A stretch of DNA of 64,000 nt from Enoplolaimus lenunculus (GCA_030248215.1 JASANG010001649.1:434001-498000); one strand, 5' to 3'. Shown: positions 1 through 12,845, counted from the stretch's first letter. The notes: generated by a model from the sequence alone, not told the origin. Numbers and translations are program-made.

Positions 1-145
1 AAAAAAAAAAAAAAAGGTTAAAAAATATGGCTTGCAAGCAAGGTTAAAAAATATGGCTTGCAAGCAAGGTTAAAAAATATGGCTTGCAAGCAAGGTTAAA
101 AAATATGGCTTGCAAGCAAGGTTAAAAAATATGGCTTGCAAGCAA
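1..145. repeat. 26-bp minisatellite, five units, after a poly-A run
   Basis: After 15 A residues, a 26-bp unit (core GGTTAAAAAATATGG followed by the palindrome GCTTGCAAGC) is repeated five times without visible change. The array touches the window edge, so more units may lie to the left. Identical units mean recent expansion or an assembly-edge artefact. Confidence 0.95.
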
Positions 146-959
146 GGACAGATCTATGAGGGATCTAGGGATCGGATCCCCGCCACAGGGCACCAAGCAT
201 CATAATTTTTGAATACTAAGAAACCAACTACGAAACGTGTCAAGAGTTTCGTGTATGCATGTTAAAGTTAATATTGAATACCACCTGCACTGAGAAATCC
301 CAAAACCGTCACAGGATGCAAGAACAAACTGAAAGAATTATTTTAAATTCTATTGTTTTCATTACATATTAAAACTAAAATTTCGTTCGCTATTTTCAAA
401 CAGTCCGACAACAATCCTTTAATTTTAGGCTTCAGGTTGCACTCTTGAAAACAAACAACCCAGCATATTGAACCTGGCTCGTGGACCCCAAATATATTAT
501 CGGTGGTTTTGTAATTTCACATTTTAATCTTTTTTCCGAATATACCGCTCATTGCCTATATGCATGGGCGTTGCCAGGCATTTATGAGGGGTGCCGCTGT
601 AGACCCTTGGATTTTCTAAGAAACTTTTACATAAGTAAGTATTTATAGTAAAAAAGTTTAGGAAAATTGCAACTGCAGCAACCAGTTCAAAAACGTTTCT
701 TTGTGGGTCCACTGGCACGTCTCAACCAATATTCTCGCACCACCCAGAAGGATACAGTCGTCGGTGCGAATGAATAACCATCGACAAGAAACGAAGCTTA
801 AATAGACCAAATGGTTGCGAAATACGTATGTTGCAGTTAAAATTGGTATAACCGTACATACGGCTATTAATCTTAGCCAGTTAAATTGGCAATTGCGGCG
901 ATTCACAAAATTTTCGACATATTATATTCGGTATTGGGCTAAATTACGTCCTGGGCCAG
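146..959. other. No gene seen
   Basis: AT-rich sequence with only short open frames on either strand and no recognisable protein, RNA or repeat family. Confidence 0.6.
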
Positions 960-1960
960 CTTAAAGTGAAATTCACTCGGATGAAACGGGACGTTTGTGA
1001 TTGGTTAATTCGTAACTGTGTAAAACATCTGTATTGCTTCCACTTTATTTGTTCGCTGATTGGGTAAATTTTATTTCCGCAAACGGTAAAACCAACGAAG
1101 TAAAACATATGAGAACTGGCCGAGAGGACGAAAATATTTTTTCATCATCCTGCCCAAAATAAACAACATTCGGCCTCTTCCATGCCAATATATTAAAATC
1201 GAGGGGTTTTCATAATTAACGAACCCGAATAGAGGCAATTACTGCGTTCAATAATACTGCCCTTATCCGACCATTCCAATGCAAGTTTTTCCCCTGGTCT
1301 CAGAAAATGTTTAAGTAGCCAATCAGAGAACAGTACTCGTCCCAGCCAATACAATTTATGTATGGCATTGGGTAATAAACAATCACAATACTGTAGCTTG
1401 ATCGGAGAAAAAATTCAATCTTGAGCAAGCTCAACCCGTAATTTCGCTTTAGACTACCCCAATTTTGAACTTGGTTGCATAAGGGTGTGGGCTACGACGT
1501 ACATTTTTGAACGAAGCGAACGCTGCATAAAGTAAAAATGCGATTTTACCAATAAAAATTAATTATCAACTGTTTGCTTGGCTGCTGTTCACAGTATAAG
1601 AGTTATCCTAAAACTGATTGTAAACCTAATTTTCGAGAAATTGTAAAGTCGTTTCGTCTTTTCGTCACGAAACAGCACCATTCTACGACCGTATTCTAGT
1701 ACAGACATAGACTGAATGAGCTTCATTTGTATAAGAAATAAATAAAACAGTGCCCAAGCCATAACTAAAAAAGCGACTCGAAAAACAACAATCGAATCGA
1801 GCTTTAAGCGACTCATCTATTTCCCTTGACAATTTTTGGACATGCTTTAAACTTGTGCTCTTTTTTGATTGGCTGGCCAGATCACGTTTTATGCCCGGTT
1901 GTTGTCGTACCCTTTGCTATTTAAGGGACGAGAAACAGACGAAGACAGCGCCTCACGAGG
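960..1960. promoter_or_regulatory. CCAAT-box-rich stretch, weak promoter candidate
   Basis: Five or more CCAAT/ATTGG elements lie here (about 1000, 1059, 1319, 1346, 1868). The last is followed about 45 bp later by a TATA-like GCTATTTAAGGG near 1915-1926 and then a purine-rich stretch. This is the order expected for a plus-strand RNA polymerase II promoter with a start near 1945-1955. No coding exon could be recognised downstream, so the transcript, if any, is unknown. CCAAT pentamers are common by chance in AT-rich DNA. Confidence 0.25.
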
Positions 1961-4879
1961 CTCCCCGGCCAGTCGTCACTGAGCCACCATACGATCCGCG
2001 AAGGCGCTTAAGATTGACCTAATTTCCATGCCGGTTGTCGAAGCTCTGTTAACGACATAAAATCGGTGCTTAATTTAGAGGATGAACAGCATCGTTCAGC
2101 TACAAATTCGATGTTTCAGAACATATTGAAATGACCAGCGGCGCCGGAAGCAAATTCGTATTGGAGGGCACAATGGTACCTAAAATGGTCGAATGCTAAA
2201 GAGTGTTATTTTTACAAAATTACATTGTTTTGCGAAAAAATGTTACAGACAAGACGTTCCAGTAAAATGAGATATTCACTTTAACTCTACAGTATCGCGA
2301 AAGCTTTTTTCGCTTTTTATCACCACGTAAAACAAAATCGTTTATGTCATTCACTGGCAAATTGTCAACGATTCCAGGATAAACGCTCATTATCAGCATG
2401 CGGCTTAATCGCTTTGGTGGTCTATGTTACCTCAACAGTGCCCGAGCAGACTAGTCCCCCGACGTGGAGGTAAATCCAGCATTTTTCGGTGTTGGATCTG
2501 AGATTCTCCGTAAGACCTCACGCTCGTGTTTGATAGCTTTGAGGACACCCTTCCGAAAAAGTTTCACACAAAAGTTTTAAAATGGTAAATCTAGAAAGTG
2601 AATCCATCTTTAAAATGAATCAAACTTCGCGCGCAGCAGGACATTTTTTTAATATTTTCTTTTAAAGTAGCTAAACATGTCATATTTTTAGGTAAAAGCT
2701 TTTACAAAAATTCGATTACCCTTTACTCTAAACATTCGTTACAGTCTCAACGGAGTCAGATCCAAATCATGGCAAGGCGGTCACTCCTATGTTGTGCTAT
2801 AAATCGGCACTTTGGACAAGGCACTATCACTATCATAAACTTATCTTTCTTTTATTACTCTTCTCACAGCACACTCCATGCACTCTGAAATAACTTCTGA
2901 CTAGCTACAACAATAATGTTACAAGTATACAGATCCTGACAGCACACATACGGAAATCAAAATGCATCTGCCTGCGTTAGGCCATTGCTTTCTAGCAATC
3001 AGCCATTTTCCAGTTAAAAACAAGAACAAAAACAAATTTTCATTTAAACTATAGACAAAAACGCAATCCCATCAGATTTCAACGTAAATTGTTTTAGAAA
3101 AGAATGTTTAATCTCATTAAATTGTAACATTTATATATACTCAGTCATTTCAATTGTATTCATTCTTCAAATCTTTGCAGTTAAAATGTTATCGTGAGAC
3201 AGCGGCTCGTACATATTAAGATCGGCAACAAAACCTGCATATGTTTTTCTAGCACTAAATAGAAAGTTGAAAACGTTTTCTGGTCGTCTATTTCTGAGTT
3301 AGGCTTTGTTTATGCAAACAAGCCATCGTGGAGCCGAAACTAACATGTTCAAATTGTTGTTAGCAGCATTTAGCTTATCCAGAGGGAAGGGAGCCTACGT
3401 CTCCCCCGTTACAAAATTATTTGTGATAAAATGGTAAGGTAATTGATCACTACTAATGGCTATTAATGGTACATACATTGTCTAGAGCGAAAATTGCGTT
3501 TCATAACTTTTGCCAGCCTGCCAGCGCTTCAGAAATTTCTGCATCCGCACCTGGTTAGCAATTGAATTAGCAGAACTATACGCAAACAAATTTTTATAAC
3601 AAGTGGTTGCGCTAAATTTATGTGCAAAGGTAGATTGAAATTGAGTTACTTTTCAAATACTTGCAACGACAGGTTTCATGTGCATTGCAATTGCAAAATG
3701 CATTTGCAAAAGTTACAGTTGTCAATAGGGTAATTGATCTAACTTTAAGCGAAAACCTAAAAACTTCGTGAAAACACAACTGAAATTTTGATTCTGTAAA
3801 GTTAAAGGCTAAATCTCAAAGCCAAGTTTATTGATAAGCTTAACTTTAGTTTTAAACCGTGACAAATACATAAAATTGCATTTTGAAAAACAATGATCCA
3901 GTGTGCTTCAAAATACAATTCCATTTGTACTTTCTTAAATTTAAAGCATTTAATAAACGCAAACAACCCAACGGTTTCTGCTTTCACCAGAAAAGCTAAA
4001 CTATAATAAAACTGCTGGCCGCAATCATAAATTGAAAATTGAACAATACGCACCGTAACCGCGCCGAGCGTATTTATTTATTACCAAAAACGTGCGAGGT
4101 GCGCGAGGCGACCAGAAGAAGCCCCTCTCGCAACGAGCATGAACCAAACCAGCCTGCAACACAAAACTCAGTGTGACTTATCGAAGATCTTTTATAGACT
4201 CATGGACCTTGACGTTCGACAATACACCCGCAGTGTGGGTATAAAACCTGGTATAGGCTGTGCCCGCTTTGTTCCAACAACAAGTACGCAAAAATGCAAC
4301 GAAAGATCTAGAAATTCCATAAACGGGGCTGCGTGATGTATAATAGTAACGAAAATTCGCAGTGACAAGCTAAACGAGAAGCCAGACGCAATTTTAGTAC
4401 TAAATCTTAATACAAAATTTCGGTTTTGATTGCTGTTACTCGCAGCTCAAGGTCAGCGTTGCCCCTCGCGGTTTTGCCAGTGTCTGAGTGAAGAATGCCT
4501 ATTTAACCGGCGCCGACCTTGGGCTAATATATACCAAAACCGCCAGTTCCCTGGTGTAGTTAAAACCGCACAGTTCGCAAATGTCGTAAAACTAAAGGCA
4601 CCCTAACTGGTTGCTTTTTTAAGAGAATGGAATAAAATAATGGAGCCCCCCCCCAAAGAGCCAATACGGTATAGTTTGTATTGATTACCTGGAGCAGGCC
4701 AGTTAAAATAAACCTATAACCAAGGCTAGCGGGCTCGGAGTCAATCCAAAATGTTAGATGGGGCCGTAAAATTCACATAACGGATGTGAGGGATTTCGCA
4801 TTTATGAATGGGACCAACAACAATTTTATAGAGAAGGGAATAAAATAATATATTTCAAAAATAGTCAAAATAGTACAGT
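1961..4879. other. No gene seen
   Basis: No convincing coding region or RNA. An isolated TATA box (GGGTATAAAACC, TATAAAA at 4240-4246) sits in a locally GC-richer patch at 4060-4560, but no downstream reading frame longer than about 65 residues supports a gene. Short homopolymer runs only. Confidence 0.5.
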
Positions 4880-5245
4880 TTACGAGTTTTTTCCGTTACT
4901 TCCTGGCCGGAGTTTGACTAAAAATATTCGGATTTCAAAGTTTTTTTGCATATTTGAGCTTCTCGTGACCTCTGCAGATTATTTTACACCCAAAATAGAA
5001 TTACTGAAAAATTCGATTTTTAAAGACCTTCTTGGACCGAAAATTTTTTTAAAAAATCTCGAGACCATAACTCTTCAACTAGACGTCGGATTGTCCAAAA
5101 TTACAACAATTCGACTCAGCTCTGCAAGCTGCATCTATTAACGGTATAGATAATTTGTTTAACTTTTTGCCAAAATTTTTTTGAGTCTTTAGAGGGCAAG
5201 CTCAAATGTACAAAAAATTTCAAAATCGAACCAATTTTAGACAAA
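4880..5245. repeat. Fold-back repeat, family F, copy 1
   Basis: The arms GCATATTTGAGCTTCTCGTGACCTC (left) and a diverged GGGCAAGCTCAAATGTAC (right) are inverted relative to one another. They flank a centre that includes CTCAGCTCTGCAAGCTGC. The same arms and centre recur near 23.4, 24.8 and 31.9 kb. This looks like a non-autonomous DNA transposon (MITE or fold-back type). It encodes nothing. Confidence 0.6.
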
Positions 5246-7079
5246 CACTTGTAAGGGACATAATGGCGAACACAATAGTTTACATTACATTATCAACGTT
5301 GTGTGCCAGATAAAATAACACTAAAAATGCCAGTTAGAGCGAGAAGTTTCATTGAATTTAGAAATGGGGCCCAAACTTTTATAAAATAGCGAAAATTATT
5401 TTCCTCAGCTGTTATACCCTCACAGATGCTGCTTGCCTGCGGTTTCGCTAAGGTTACAAGCAGTAAAAAACATTACACTCTGTTGCATTGACTAAAATTT
5501 TATAGCATACACAAGATGTTAAAGTTAAACCAGCATAGCGTACAGTGTCAAAAACAAGAATAATAAATCAAAAACAAAAAATTTGTTTAAGCCACCCATT
5601 TTGATAAAGTGTTTCAGAAAATCCATTTGTACTTATATTTTGAAGATGAAATATAACAAAGCTTTTTATTCAAAAAGTGCATTATCTTTTGGGCCCGTAT
5701 TCTCATATGTGTGTAGCGCATATCGCTAGTTGGTGATAGATCTTGTAACTTCCGAACCAGTAAATACTGACTGAATACTGAGGCTTATAAAATCAGCACA
5801 TTTTTCGCATGTAATTTCTCTACGTTTGTACTAACTTTGTGTTCAACATCAACAATAGTTATTTTGAAATCATAATACTATCTGATTATGCACATTTGAG
5901 AATTTCAGCCCTGGTTTGAACGCAGGGGAGTATAAATGTGAACTTAAAACATCTATCAAATATTGGCTATCGCTAATAGCAGCTAATAGTAGCATCAAGG
6001 GGTGAATCATGACCTAACCGGGCCTAACGGCGGATTTGTGTTGCGGATTTGGAATGAATTGTTGACGAAAAAATGTGGCTTAAGATAAATTTCACTATTT
6101 TAAAATCTTCAGTTTTGAAGCAATCGTCAAGGGTCCCTTGCAGGACCGGTCCCTGAGGCCGCGTTCTTTTTCGCCGCTAACATAATCTGCCTCTGGTCAC
6201 ATCAACAAACACATATATACAACTATGTTTGATTTTGCTTGATACGCGTTTTACTCCAAGTCAAAGCGCAAAGATTTGTCTTACACTAAGACCAGGCAAA
6301 AAATTGTCTAAGGCTAAAGCCAACTCTGTTGCAGTATCACCGAAAAACAGGACACCCCTGAAAGATATATGTGCCCAATTGTACAAAACCAAGCTACTAT
6401 TTCTTTCACATATTAAGCAAATCTTGTAATAAAAACACAATCAGATTAAGTGTAGGTATCAACCTCTATTCGCTATGAAGATACTAACTCATACTAACTT
6501 AAGTTACTACTGGAGAGTACTTGTTTCGGCCAAAAACAATAATCAAAACTGCAAAAGTAATAATTTTTAGATTAATCAGTTAATCCAAACAAAACTTTTC
6601 ACACAAACGGTTGTGATGTTTTCAAGTAACACTTTGTCAAGAGTCACTGCTTAACAACAGTATGCAACTTGATACATTCTGTGTAGAAAAAAATGTATAT
6701 ACTCAGCATTCATGGCAGTTTTGGCCTACCTTCACCGTTATTCAGGGGGATCAAAATTTACAAAGACACTGAAATTCATATGCAGTTATATATACTGAAA
6801 AGTGGCCGGCTAATATATTTTAGTAAAATTTTATAAACGTTGGCTCGACCCGTCCCCAAAGTGAGGAGGTTAGGACCAAAACGCAATGAGCGGCGGTTTA
6901 TTTTGTACCTTGCAAAATAAGGCTTGTTGCACAGTTTTGTTTAAGGGCATCATCGTGCATCTTTACAAAACAATATATAACTTAGACCTGTAGCCAAATT
7001 AACCTGCTGAAGGGGCCTTACAATATTTCAAGAGCGACACGCAGGGATTGAACATGACTTGACAGCGAGGATGGATCTT
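5246..7079. other. No gene seen
   Basis: AT-rich, with only short open frames. The TATCGCTAGTTGGTGATAG stretch at about 5724-5742 is related, in reverse complement, to the direct repeat at 10.6-10.8 kb, so a decayed copy of that repeat probably lies here. Confidence 0.5.
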
Positions 7080-7320
7080 TTCCCAGGGCCGATAGTTTAA
7101 TCAGAGTTCTGATCAAAGGATGTCATCAGAAGCTCAAATATGCAGAAATTTCCAAAATGCAAGCTTTTTTGGGCAAATGACGGCTAAGGATGGGCTAACC
7201 GATCACTCAGACAAAGAATGAATTTTTTCCATTTTTTCCATTTTTTTCCGGAAAAAATAGAAAAAAAATTATTTTTTCCGGTCATATTTTTTCCGGAAAA
7301 AACAACCCTGGCTACACACA
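7080..7320. repeat. Family F end with Fn-type terminus
   Basis: Contains the family F arm (ATCA...GAAGCTCAAATATGCAGAAATTT), then GGCTAA and a T-rich tract with TTTTTCCGGAAAAAA, ending in CAACCCTGG. The same end, inverted, is at 62066-62271 (CCAGGGTTG...). The terminus resembles the outer end of a DNA transposon. Only one end is present at each locus. Confidence 0.55.
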
Positions 7321-8100
7321 CAAATAGATAATAAAATAATTACAGACATTAACTCTGTTAGTCACATTCCGAAATATCGGTAGCCAAAACGATAAAAAAT
7401 TACTAGCAAAACCATTTTAAGTGCGATCGCGGTGTGATAAAATTTAATGGGCCACGTGCGCGTCAAGGTTGAATGACGGATGTCACCCAAATAAGTCTCA
7501 ACACAGACAGCAAATATAGTACTGACTTTGAAGCCAAAAACTGATTTTTACCTTTTTAAGATCGGCCCGATTTGTGGTGAAAGCTGAGCACGATGGCCTA
7601 AAGTGTCTTGTGGATCATTTTTGGTTACGAAAAGCATAAATGATTGACACCCTAACAGGCCTCGCATAGTTAGAAATATAAAAAGCAAAAAAAAACTGTT
7701 AAACGTTTTGAATCACGAATTCTACAGGCAATGTGGGCGTGCGAAATTTGTACCGCATATATAACATTAGGGTCGCTAAGTACGATAGAACGAAATACAC
7801 TTAGTTCAATGAATAAACTTAAAACAAGTCTCTAAAGTGAAACGAATACAAGAAAACGTCGTTAACCACCTGGACACTTCAATGCTTGTTTGGACCCTTG
7901 TTTGCATAATTTGCTCAAATTATGACTGCTTATACGACTAAGCGACAAGTTCCTGGTTAGCCCTTAATAAATGGCAACTATTGGCGTGTTCATAGGAATT
8001 CAACTGCTTCTAAATTCAGATTTAATTCAGTTTTGTTTGGGCAAACTTGGTTTGTAAACCGTGCAATGTCAACAGTATGGCTTTTGTCAGCTATTCATCC
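7321..8100. other. No gene seen
   Basis: AT-rich sequence without recognisable features on either strand. Confidence 0.5.
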
Positions 8101-8200
8101 ACATGTTTAGGTTCAGGCTTAGGGTTTGGCTTTGGCTTTTGGTTTTGGAAATGCTTTTCTAAGCCTAAAGTTAAGCCTAAACCTTTGCCTAAGAATAAAA
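8101..8200. repeat. Degenerate TTAGGC cluster (telomere-like)
   Basis: Imperfect TTAGG(C/G) and TTTGGC hexamers followed by the opposite-strand form CCTAAG/AAGCCTAAAC. The switch of strand within about 50 bp makes a small inverted arrangement. TTAGGC is the nematode telomere unit; this is a decayed interstitial copy. Confidence 0.6.
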
Positions 8201-8479
8201 GTTAGCCACTGATCATTTCAAAGCGAAACAAAGTAAAATCGAATTAAACCGGATTTCGCAGGATTCATCGTTTCCAGCTTGCTCAGAGGCACCTCTGTAA
8301 TCCGCTAACAGTTGCGCAAATTTTAAATGTCACTGAATGAAATAAATACAAAGTTATGTTAATATAATACCTAAGCTGTAGTGGCTATTAATAATTTTGG
8401 TTTGAGTATTGTATATCTGTTTTTTTGCTAAATCTATATACTATAAAGTAGATGTTCATACCATGATACTACAGTTTTG

Positions 8480-8500
8480 TAATTATTATTATTAATATTA

Positions 8501-8546
<46 letters not shown>
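8480..8546. repeat. (ATT)n microsatellite
   Basis: About 20 ATT units, with one interruption (AATATTACATT). Confidence 0.95.
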
Positions 8547-8547
<1 letters not shown>

Positions 8548-8871
8548 GCCGGTAAAAGAAGCTGATGAAACCAAAAACTTTTACAATAGAGTAATGATAG
8601 ATTGTTGTAAAAGTGCAAGTCTTCGATACCTTCAGTATTGAACCCACACTGGCAATCAAAATCGAGCGTGGTATTTTGATAAAAACCGATTCATGTATGG
8701 TGAGGGAAAACTTAAATCAGCTACTTTGACCCAGAAGGAAGTAGCTACAAACTCCACCCTTGCAAATATCGACCGGCGCCTATGCATTTGACCAGACAGT
8801 AAAGGGTTTTGGACAAAGCTAACTGCAACTGCTGCGAATGTCAAATTCTGCTCACGAATAAGAATGTTTAC
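8547..8871. other. No gene seen
   Basis: Only short open frames; nothing recognised. Confidence 0.5.
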
Positions 8872-9725
8872 ACTAGGTAAAAATGCTCCTAGAAGGGACA
8901 GATTGTGATTAGCTCCATAACTTCTATGAAAATAGTTGTCATCTATATCTTTGACGGCTGTCTTTCAGTGTTAACACGCTTGCGGTCAGTGAAACAAGAA
9001 ACATATGGGCCCAACGAACATTCATCTGTTAAGCTATAAATTGACACTATGGGTATTCAAGGCGTTCTAAAGTACAACTCTCAACATGCCTTTCGTATAA
9101 CAGTCAGCTGCTTTTTAAAAGTTATCTCAATTGAGCGCCAGCAGAACATGTTCTTTGAAATATTTAGCAACGTTTGAATTGCATTTTCTAGATAAATAGC
9201 TTAAATATGTCACGGCACAGAACACAATTTGGGAAAGTTTCTCGACTTCAAATCATCAAATTGTCATGGTAAAGATAGCTAATATAGCCGAGCACGTATG
9301 TGTGACATTTTTTCATTCGATGATCAATAAACGCAATTTGTAATCTTGCAATATTGAAATATTTACTAATCAAATTTTAGAAACATAATATTTTAAAACT
9401 CAAAAAATATCCTCTTCCAATGAAGAATGCTAGATTAGCTCACTTATAAACTGAACATTATAAAACCCAAGAAACACTAAAATTAAGCTGATAGGTGATG
9501 TCCGCTGGGCTCATATGTTTCTTGTTTCACAGACCGCAAGCGTGTTAACACTAAAAGACAGCCGTCAAAGATATAGATGACAACTATTTTCATAGAAGTT
9601 ATGGAGCTAATACTATAAGCATTACCTACTAATCTATGGTCTAACTAACCCATGTTTAAACTCTTTTACATGCTTCAAGCGAAACATATCACAATCTGTC
9701 CCTTCTAGGGGCACTTTTACCTAGT
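8872..9725. mobile_element. Fold-back element with ~150-bp inverted arms
   Basis: The left arm (8872 to about 9026) starts ACTAGGTAAAAATGC. It is matched in inverse by a right arm ending TTTTTACCTAGT at about 9714-9725. Long near-identical stretches include CTATATCTTTGACGGCTGTC and GTGAAACAAGAAACATATG. The right arm carries an extra ~85-bp block (about 9611-9695) absent from the left. The interior of about 470 bp is AT-rich and encodes nothing. Structure fits a non-autonomous fold-back DNA transposon. No clear target-site duplication could be read. Confidence 0.75.
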
Positions 9726-9754
9726 TTCTTTCTTTTACATGGGATACGATGAGG

Positions 9755-9812
9755 TTTTATGCTAAGTCTACTCCTAATCGTACGCCTAAGCCTAAACAAA
9801 ATATAAGCCTAA
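9755..9812. repeat. Degenerate telomere-like GCCTAA cluster
   Basis: Short run of CCTAAGCCTAAAC and ATAAGCCTAAAG hexamers, the C-rich strand of TTAGGC, next to the right arm of the fold-back element. Confidence 0.55.
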
Positions 9813-10582
9813 AGCGTACACTTGCTCCATTGCAATCCACTAAAAAGCAGCCTGTTCTAAGCTATAATGCATGGGAGGTTATTACAAAATATTATTGTCT
9901 TAGTCAGCAATTTCAGTAGAACAAACATCGCAGGGACACGTAATCTATTGCACGGTGTCATTAGCATCACACAATAATATCGACTGGCTATGGTAATTAC
10001 ATATTTGTAATACAATTTTTTCGAAACATTACAAAAATCAAACTTTTAATAACAACTTAAATGAGAACAGCTCTGTTCTATACATTGGCCGGTAATTTTA
10101 CGAGCGTACTAAGACACTTAAATTTTCTAACTATTTGTATTAGTCCGAGAACATTTTACCATATGTTTTGCGCTGTATATGTTACAAAGCAAATTTTCGA
10201 TTTTCGGACGTTTTTCGAAGAATTAAGGATTTGCTATATTTCAATAGTCATCCCGTGCAATTCGAAAATCATGTGAAAGATAATTACCAAATTACACGTT
10301 TTCTTATTAATACATATCTAAGCTAACTGTGCAACCGTTGACACAGCCAAAACGCTCGAATTGCGTGTGCAAGCGTGATTCAGCAAAATTATAAACCTGA
10401 GGCAGCTGTAAGTTTTCAATTTTTTTTAACTCTGTATATCTGCTTTTTTAAAAAAATTGTTTACAACACCCAGAAAGGTTAAACTGCGTATTTTCGTGCC
10501 TTTGTCGGCAATTATTTGCCGATTCAGATAATATAATCCTACTGTCACGCTGTAAAATATGACTGATTCTTACTATTATAAT
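9813..10582. other. No gene seen
   Basis: AT-rich sequence; the one open frame of about 70 codons (10061-10276) has no recognisable domain. Confidence 0.5.
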
Positions 10583-10816
10583 ATTAATTCCAATATTCTC
10601 AAATGCATTTAGCACCTATTATCACCAGTTAGTTAGCGATAGGTTTTCAAACTGGCGAACTCGAGCAATTGCGGGATTTAAATGATTTACCGATATCCTG
10701 TGAAAAATAGTATATATGATTGATTTAACTATTCTAAACTTAAAAGCCAATACTGTCAAATGTACCTAGCGTCTATTACCAGTTAGCGATAAGTTTTCAA
10801 ACTGGCGAAATAATGC
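10583..10816. repeat. Direct repeat pair around TAGCGATA..TTTTCAAACTGGCGAA
   Basis: Two copies about 155 bp apart share the order AATA(T/C)..TCAAATG..TAGC..CTATTA..CCAGTTAGCGATA, then TTTTCAAACTGGCGAA. A reverse-complement relative is at about 5720-5745. It may be a tandem duplication or the ends of a small repeat. Confidence 0.65.
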
Positions 10817-11220
10817 AACTGCGAATCTCAAATGTGTCACACAGTTGCATGCAAAATAAAATACCCAGGAATAAACATAAGTATTCTACTGTTCAATGTG
10901 GTTTATATTTGATTCAAGCGCCGGGTTCCAGAAACTGAATACTGTCAAGCACTTGATATTCGAGTGGTTTTTAAAATTTATTTATCTTGTTTTATTGTGG
11001 GCTCCCTAAGGTTTGTTCTTTAGCTCTTCATAATTTTCACCTATTAAATAAAGCAAATATTCCACTTCACAAAAATGATACAAAATTTTAAGTGGAACCG
11101 TTATGACGTATACAGATAAAAAATTAAATTAAAAAAATTAAATGAAAAGCCTTATTGTCGATTATGGGGAACTTCTGTCAATGCATAGAACAGGATCGTA
11201 ACAGTAGTATACGCACATAT
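10817..11220. other. No gene seen
   Basis: AT-rich sequence with nothing recognised. Confidence 0.5.
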
Positions 11221-11257
11221 TAAGCCTAAGCCAAAGATATATCTAAAACTTAGCTTT

Positions 11258-11530
11258 ACCCTACTGCATTCGCGAAGAAAAACATTCCGCCAATGATGCG
11301 ATGGAACTTAAGCGTGGCGCTTTCATTTTTCGGGTGCCTTGGGGAGGAGATTGCTTTGCCGCCGTAGAAAAACGTTTCACTTCCTTTAACCCTACGTGTC
11401 CGTCCTGAAAAATTTCTGCACAAGCCTTGCATGTTGTGTTCGCTTGAAATATGGATTGTTTTGATTCAAAGAAATGACACTTATCAGAACAGTTCGGACA
11501 CATTTGTCCACAAAACAATATCGAAATCAA
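11258..11530 (-). CDS. Possible small coding fragment with paired CxxC motifs
   Basis: An open frame of about 89 codons reads CPNC near its start and CKAC about 25 residues later, a spacing compatible with a zinc-binding knuckle. A Ser/Lys-rich tail ending SSRMQ follows. Composition is more protein-like than its AT-rich surroundings. I see no signal peptide or membrane segment. The 5' end is unclear: the first codon in frame is not a confident ATG, and splice or transposon context cannot be excluded. It is not a match to any family I can name. It lies next to decayed TTAGGC-like hexamers at 11222-11240. Confidence 0.25.
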
Positions 11531-11681
11531 GCATTTTCACGTAAATAAACAACTAATAGACCTGTATACTCGTGTATATATTATAAACCAGATGTTTGAT
11601 TCCGTACATAGACGTTACATAAACTCCGGCTCGGATTAGTTTGGAAAACAAAGCTAAATAGAAGGAAAAGGTCAATTTAAG

Positions 11682-12006
11682 CAAGAGTGGATGATTACGC
11701 TACGACAAGAGTGTGCAACTGTGTATATATTCTGTGTAGAAACCAGTGTCCTCAGCGCACGTTGCGGATTTGGCCAACAACTTCCCATTTAATGGAGGTA
11801 TGTTGCTCTAATATTTTGAGTTTCAGCCAAAGTCGCTCTGATTGTATTCTTTCCTCCTATGTTTACTATGTGGTTTAAGTGGTGACTACTCTACAATTGA
11901 GGGAATCGGGCAAAAATACGACGCACGATGGTACATTTTGTGCGATGTAGAACCTTAGGTCTAGTTGATTGCACACTCTTGTCTAAAGAATGATCATCCA
12001 CTCTTG
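11682..12006. mobile_element. MITE, CAAGAGTGGATG family, copy 1
   Basis: Left end CAAGAGTGGATGAT... with inner ACAAGAGTGTGCAA. The right end is the inverse: TTGCACACTCTTGT and then ATCATCCACTCTTGG. About 325 bp, non-coding. A second, shorter copy with the same ends is at 29253-29459. Confidence 0.75.
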
Positions 12007-12769
12007 GTTTTGGCGAACAAATAAAACGTTCGCCAGTCACCTTATGATAGGATGTAAGGATAGAGGTTTAAGCAACCAGCAAGAGTCAAGCTAGGCCATT
12101 TTTGAGTCAACCTCTCTTGTGACTTTTGTTCGCTTTTAGAAGCCTTTTAGTTGATGAAGCGAGAAATCCATCGCTCGACAGTTTTTATAGAACGTAACCG
12201 ACTTCTATGCGGAAATTTGAGCTTTGTCCGCGGCGTCCAAGAAGTTTTTGCAGGGGACTTAATGATTATTTGGTTAAATATATTGGTTGAATGTATGCAA
12301 ATATAATATTTCTACCCAAATTTTATACCATACAAATTTAAGTATCTAAATCTTGCTGTTCCACAGAGTTTCCTTCGTTTCAATGATAGCATAATATTGC
12401 TAAAACGGTCACATTTATAAAAATTACCTACCTTTGAACGGAGGCAGTTTGCTTGGGTCGTGAATAACTGACAAACTTTTGTTTGATAAATAAAAAACTG
12501 GTGTTTTTGCATTGAAAACTGTTCGGACTCCGCTGCTTTAATTAATTTCTGACCGACGATGCATGCGCGTCGTGATTCTAAACACGGTGTGGAAAAAATG
12601 GTTCCAAATTTTTGAGAAAACGAAAAATACCGTTTCCGGATATGTGTTTGTCGGTTTAAAATTTTGCCTTGTAATATGTGGTAAATTAGTGCTGTAAAGT
12701 TGTAAAAACGATAAAAAAATAGCAGCCATCGTCAATTTCAGCCATCGTCCGATTTTTATGTGTCGGATC
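12007..12769. other. No gene seen
   Basis: AT-rich. Overlapping open frames on the minus strand up to 108 codons show no recognisable domain. Confidence 0.5.
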
Positions 12770-12845
12770 GCACTGGGACCGGACCAAACCGGTCCGAAGC
12801 TGGACCGGGCTTGGAGCGGATCGAACTGTACCGCAGTATCAGAGA
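12770..12845. repeat. GGACCGG/CCGGTCC-rich palindromic patch
   Basis: Alternating GGACCGG, CCGGTCC and GGACCGGGC words form small inverted repeats in a locally GC-rich patch. Probably a decayed repeat end; no family named. Confidence 0.4.
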
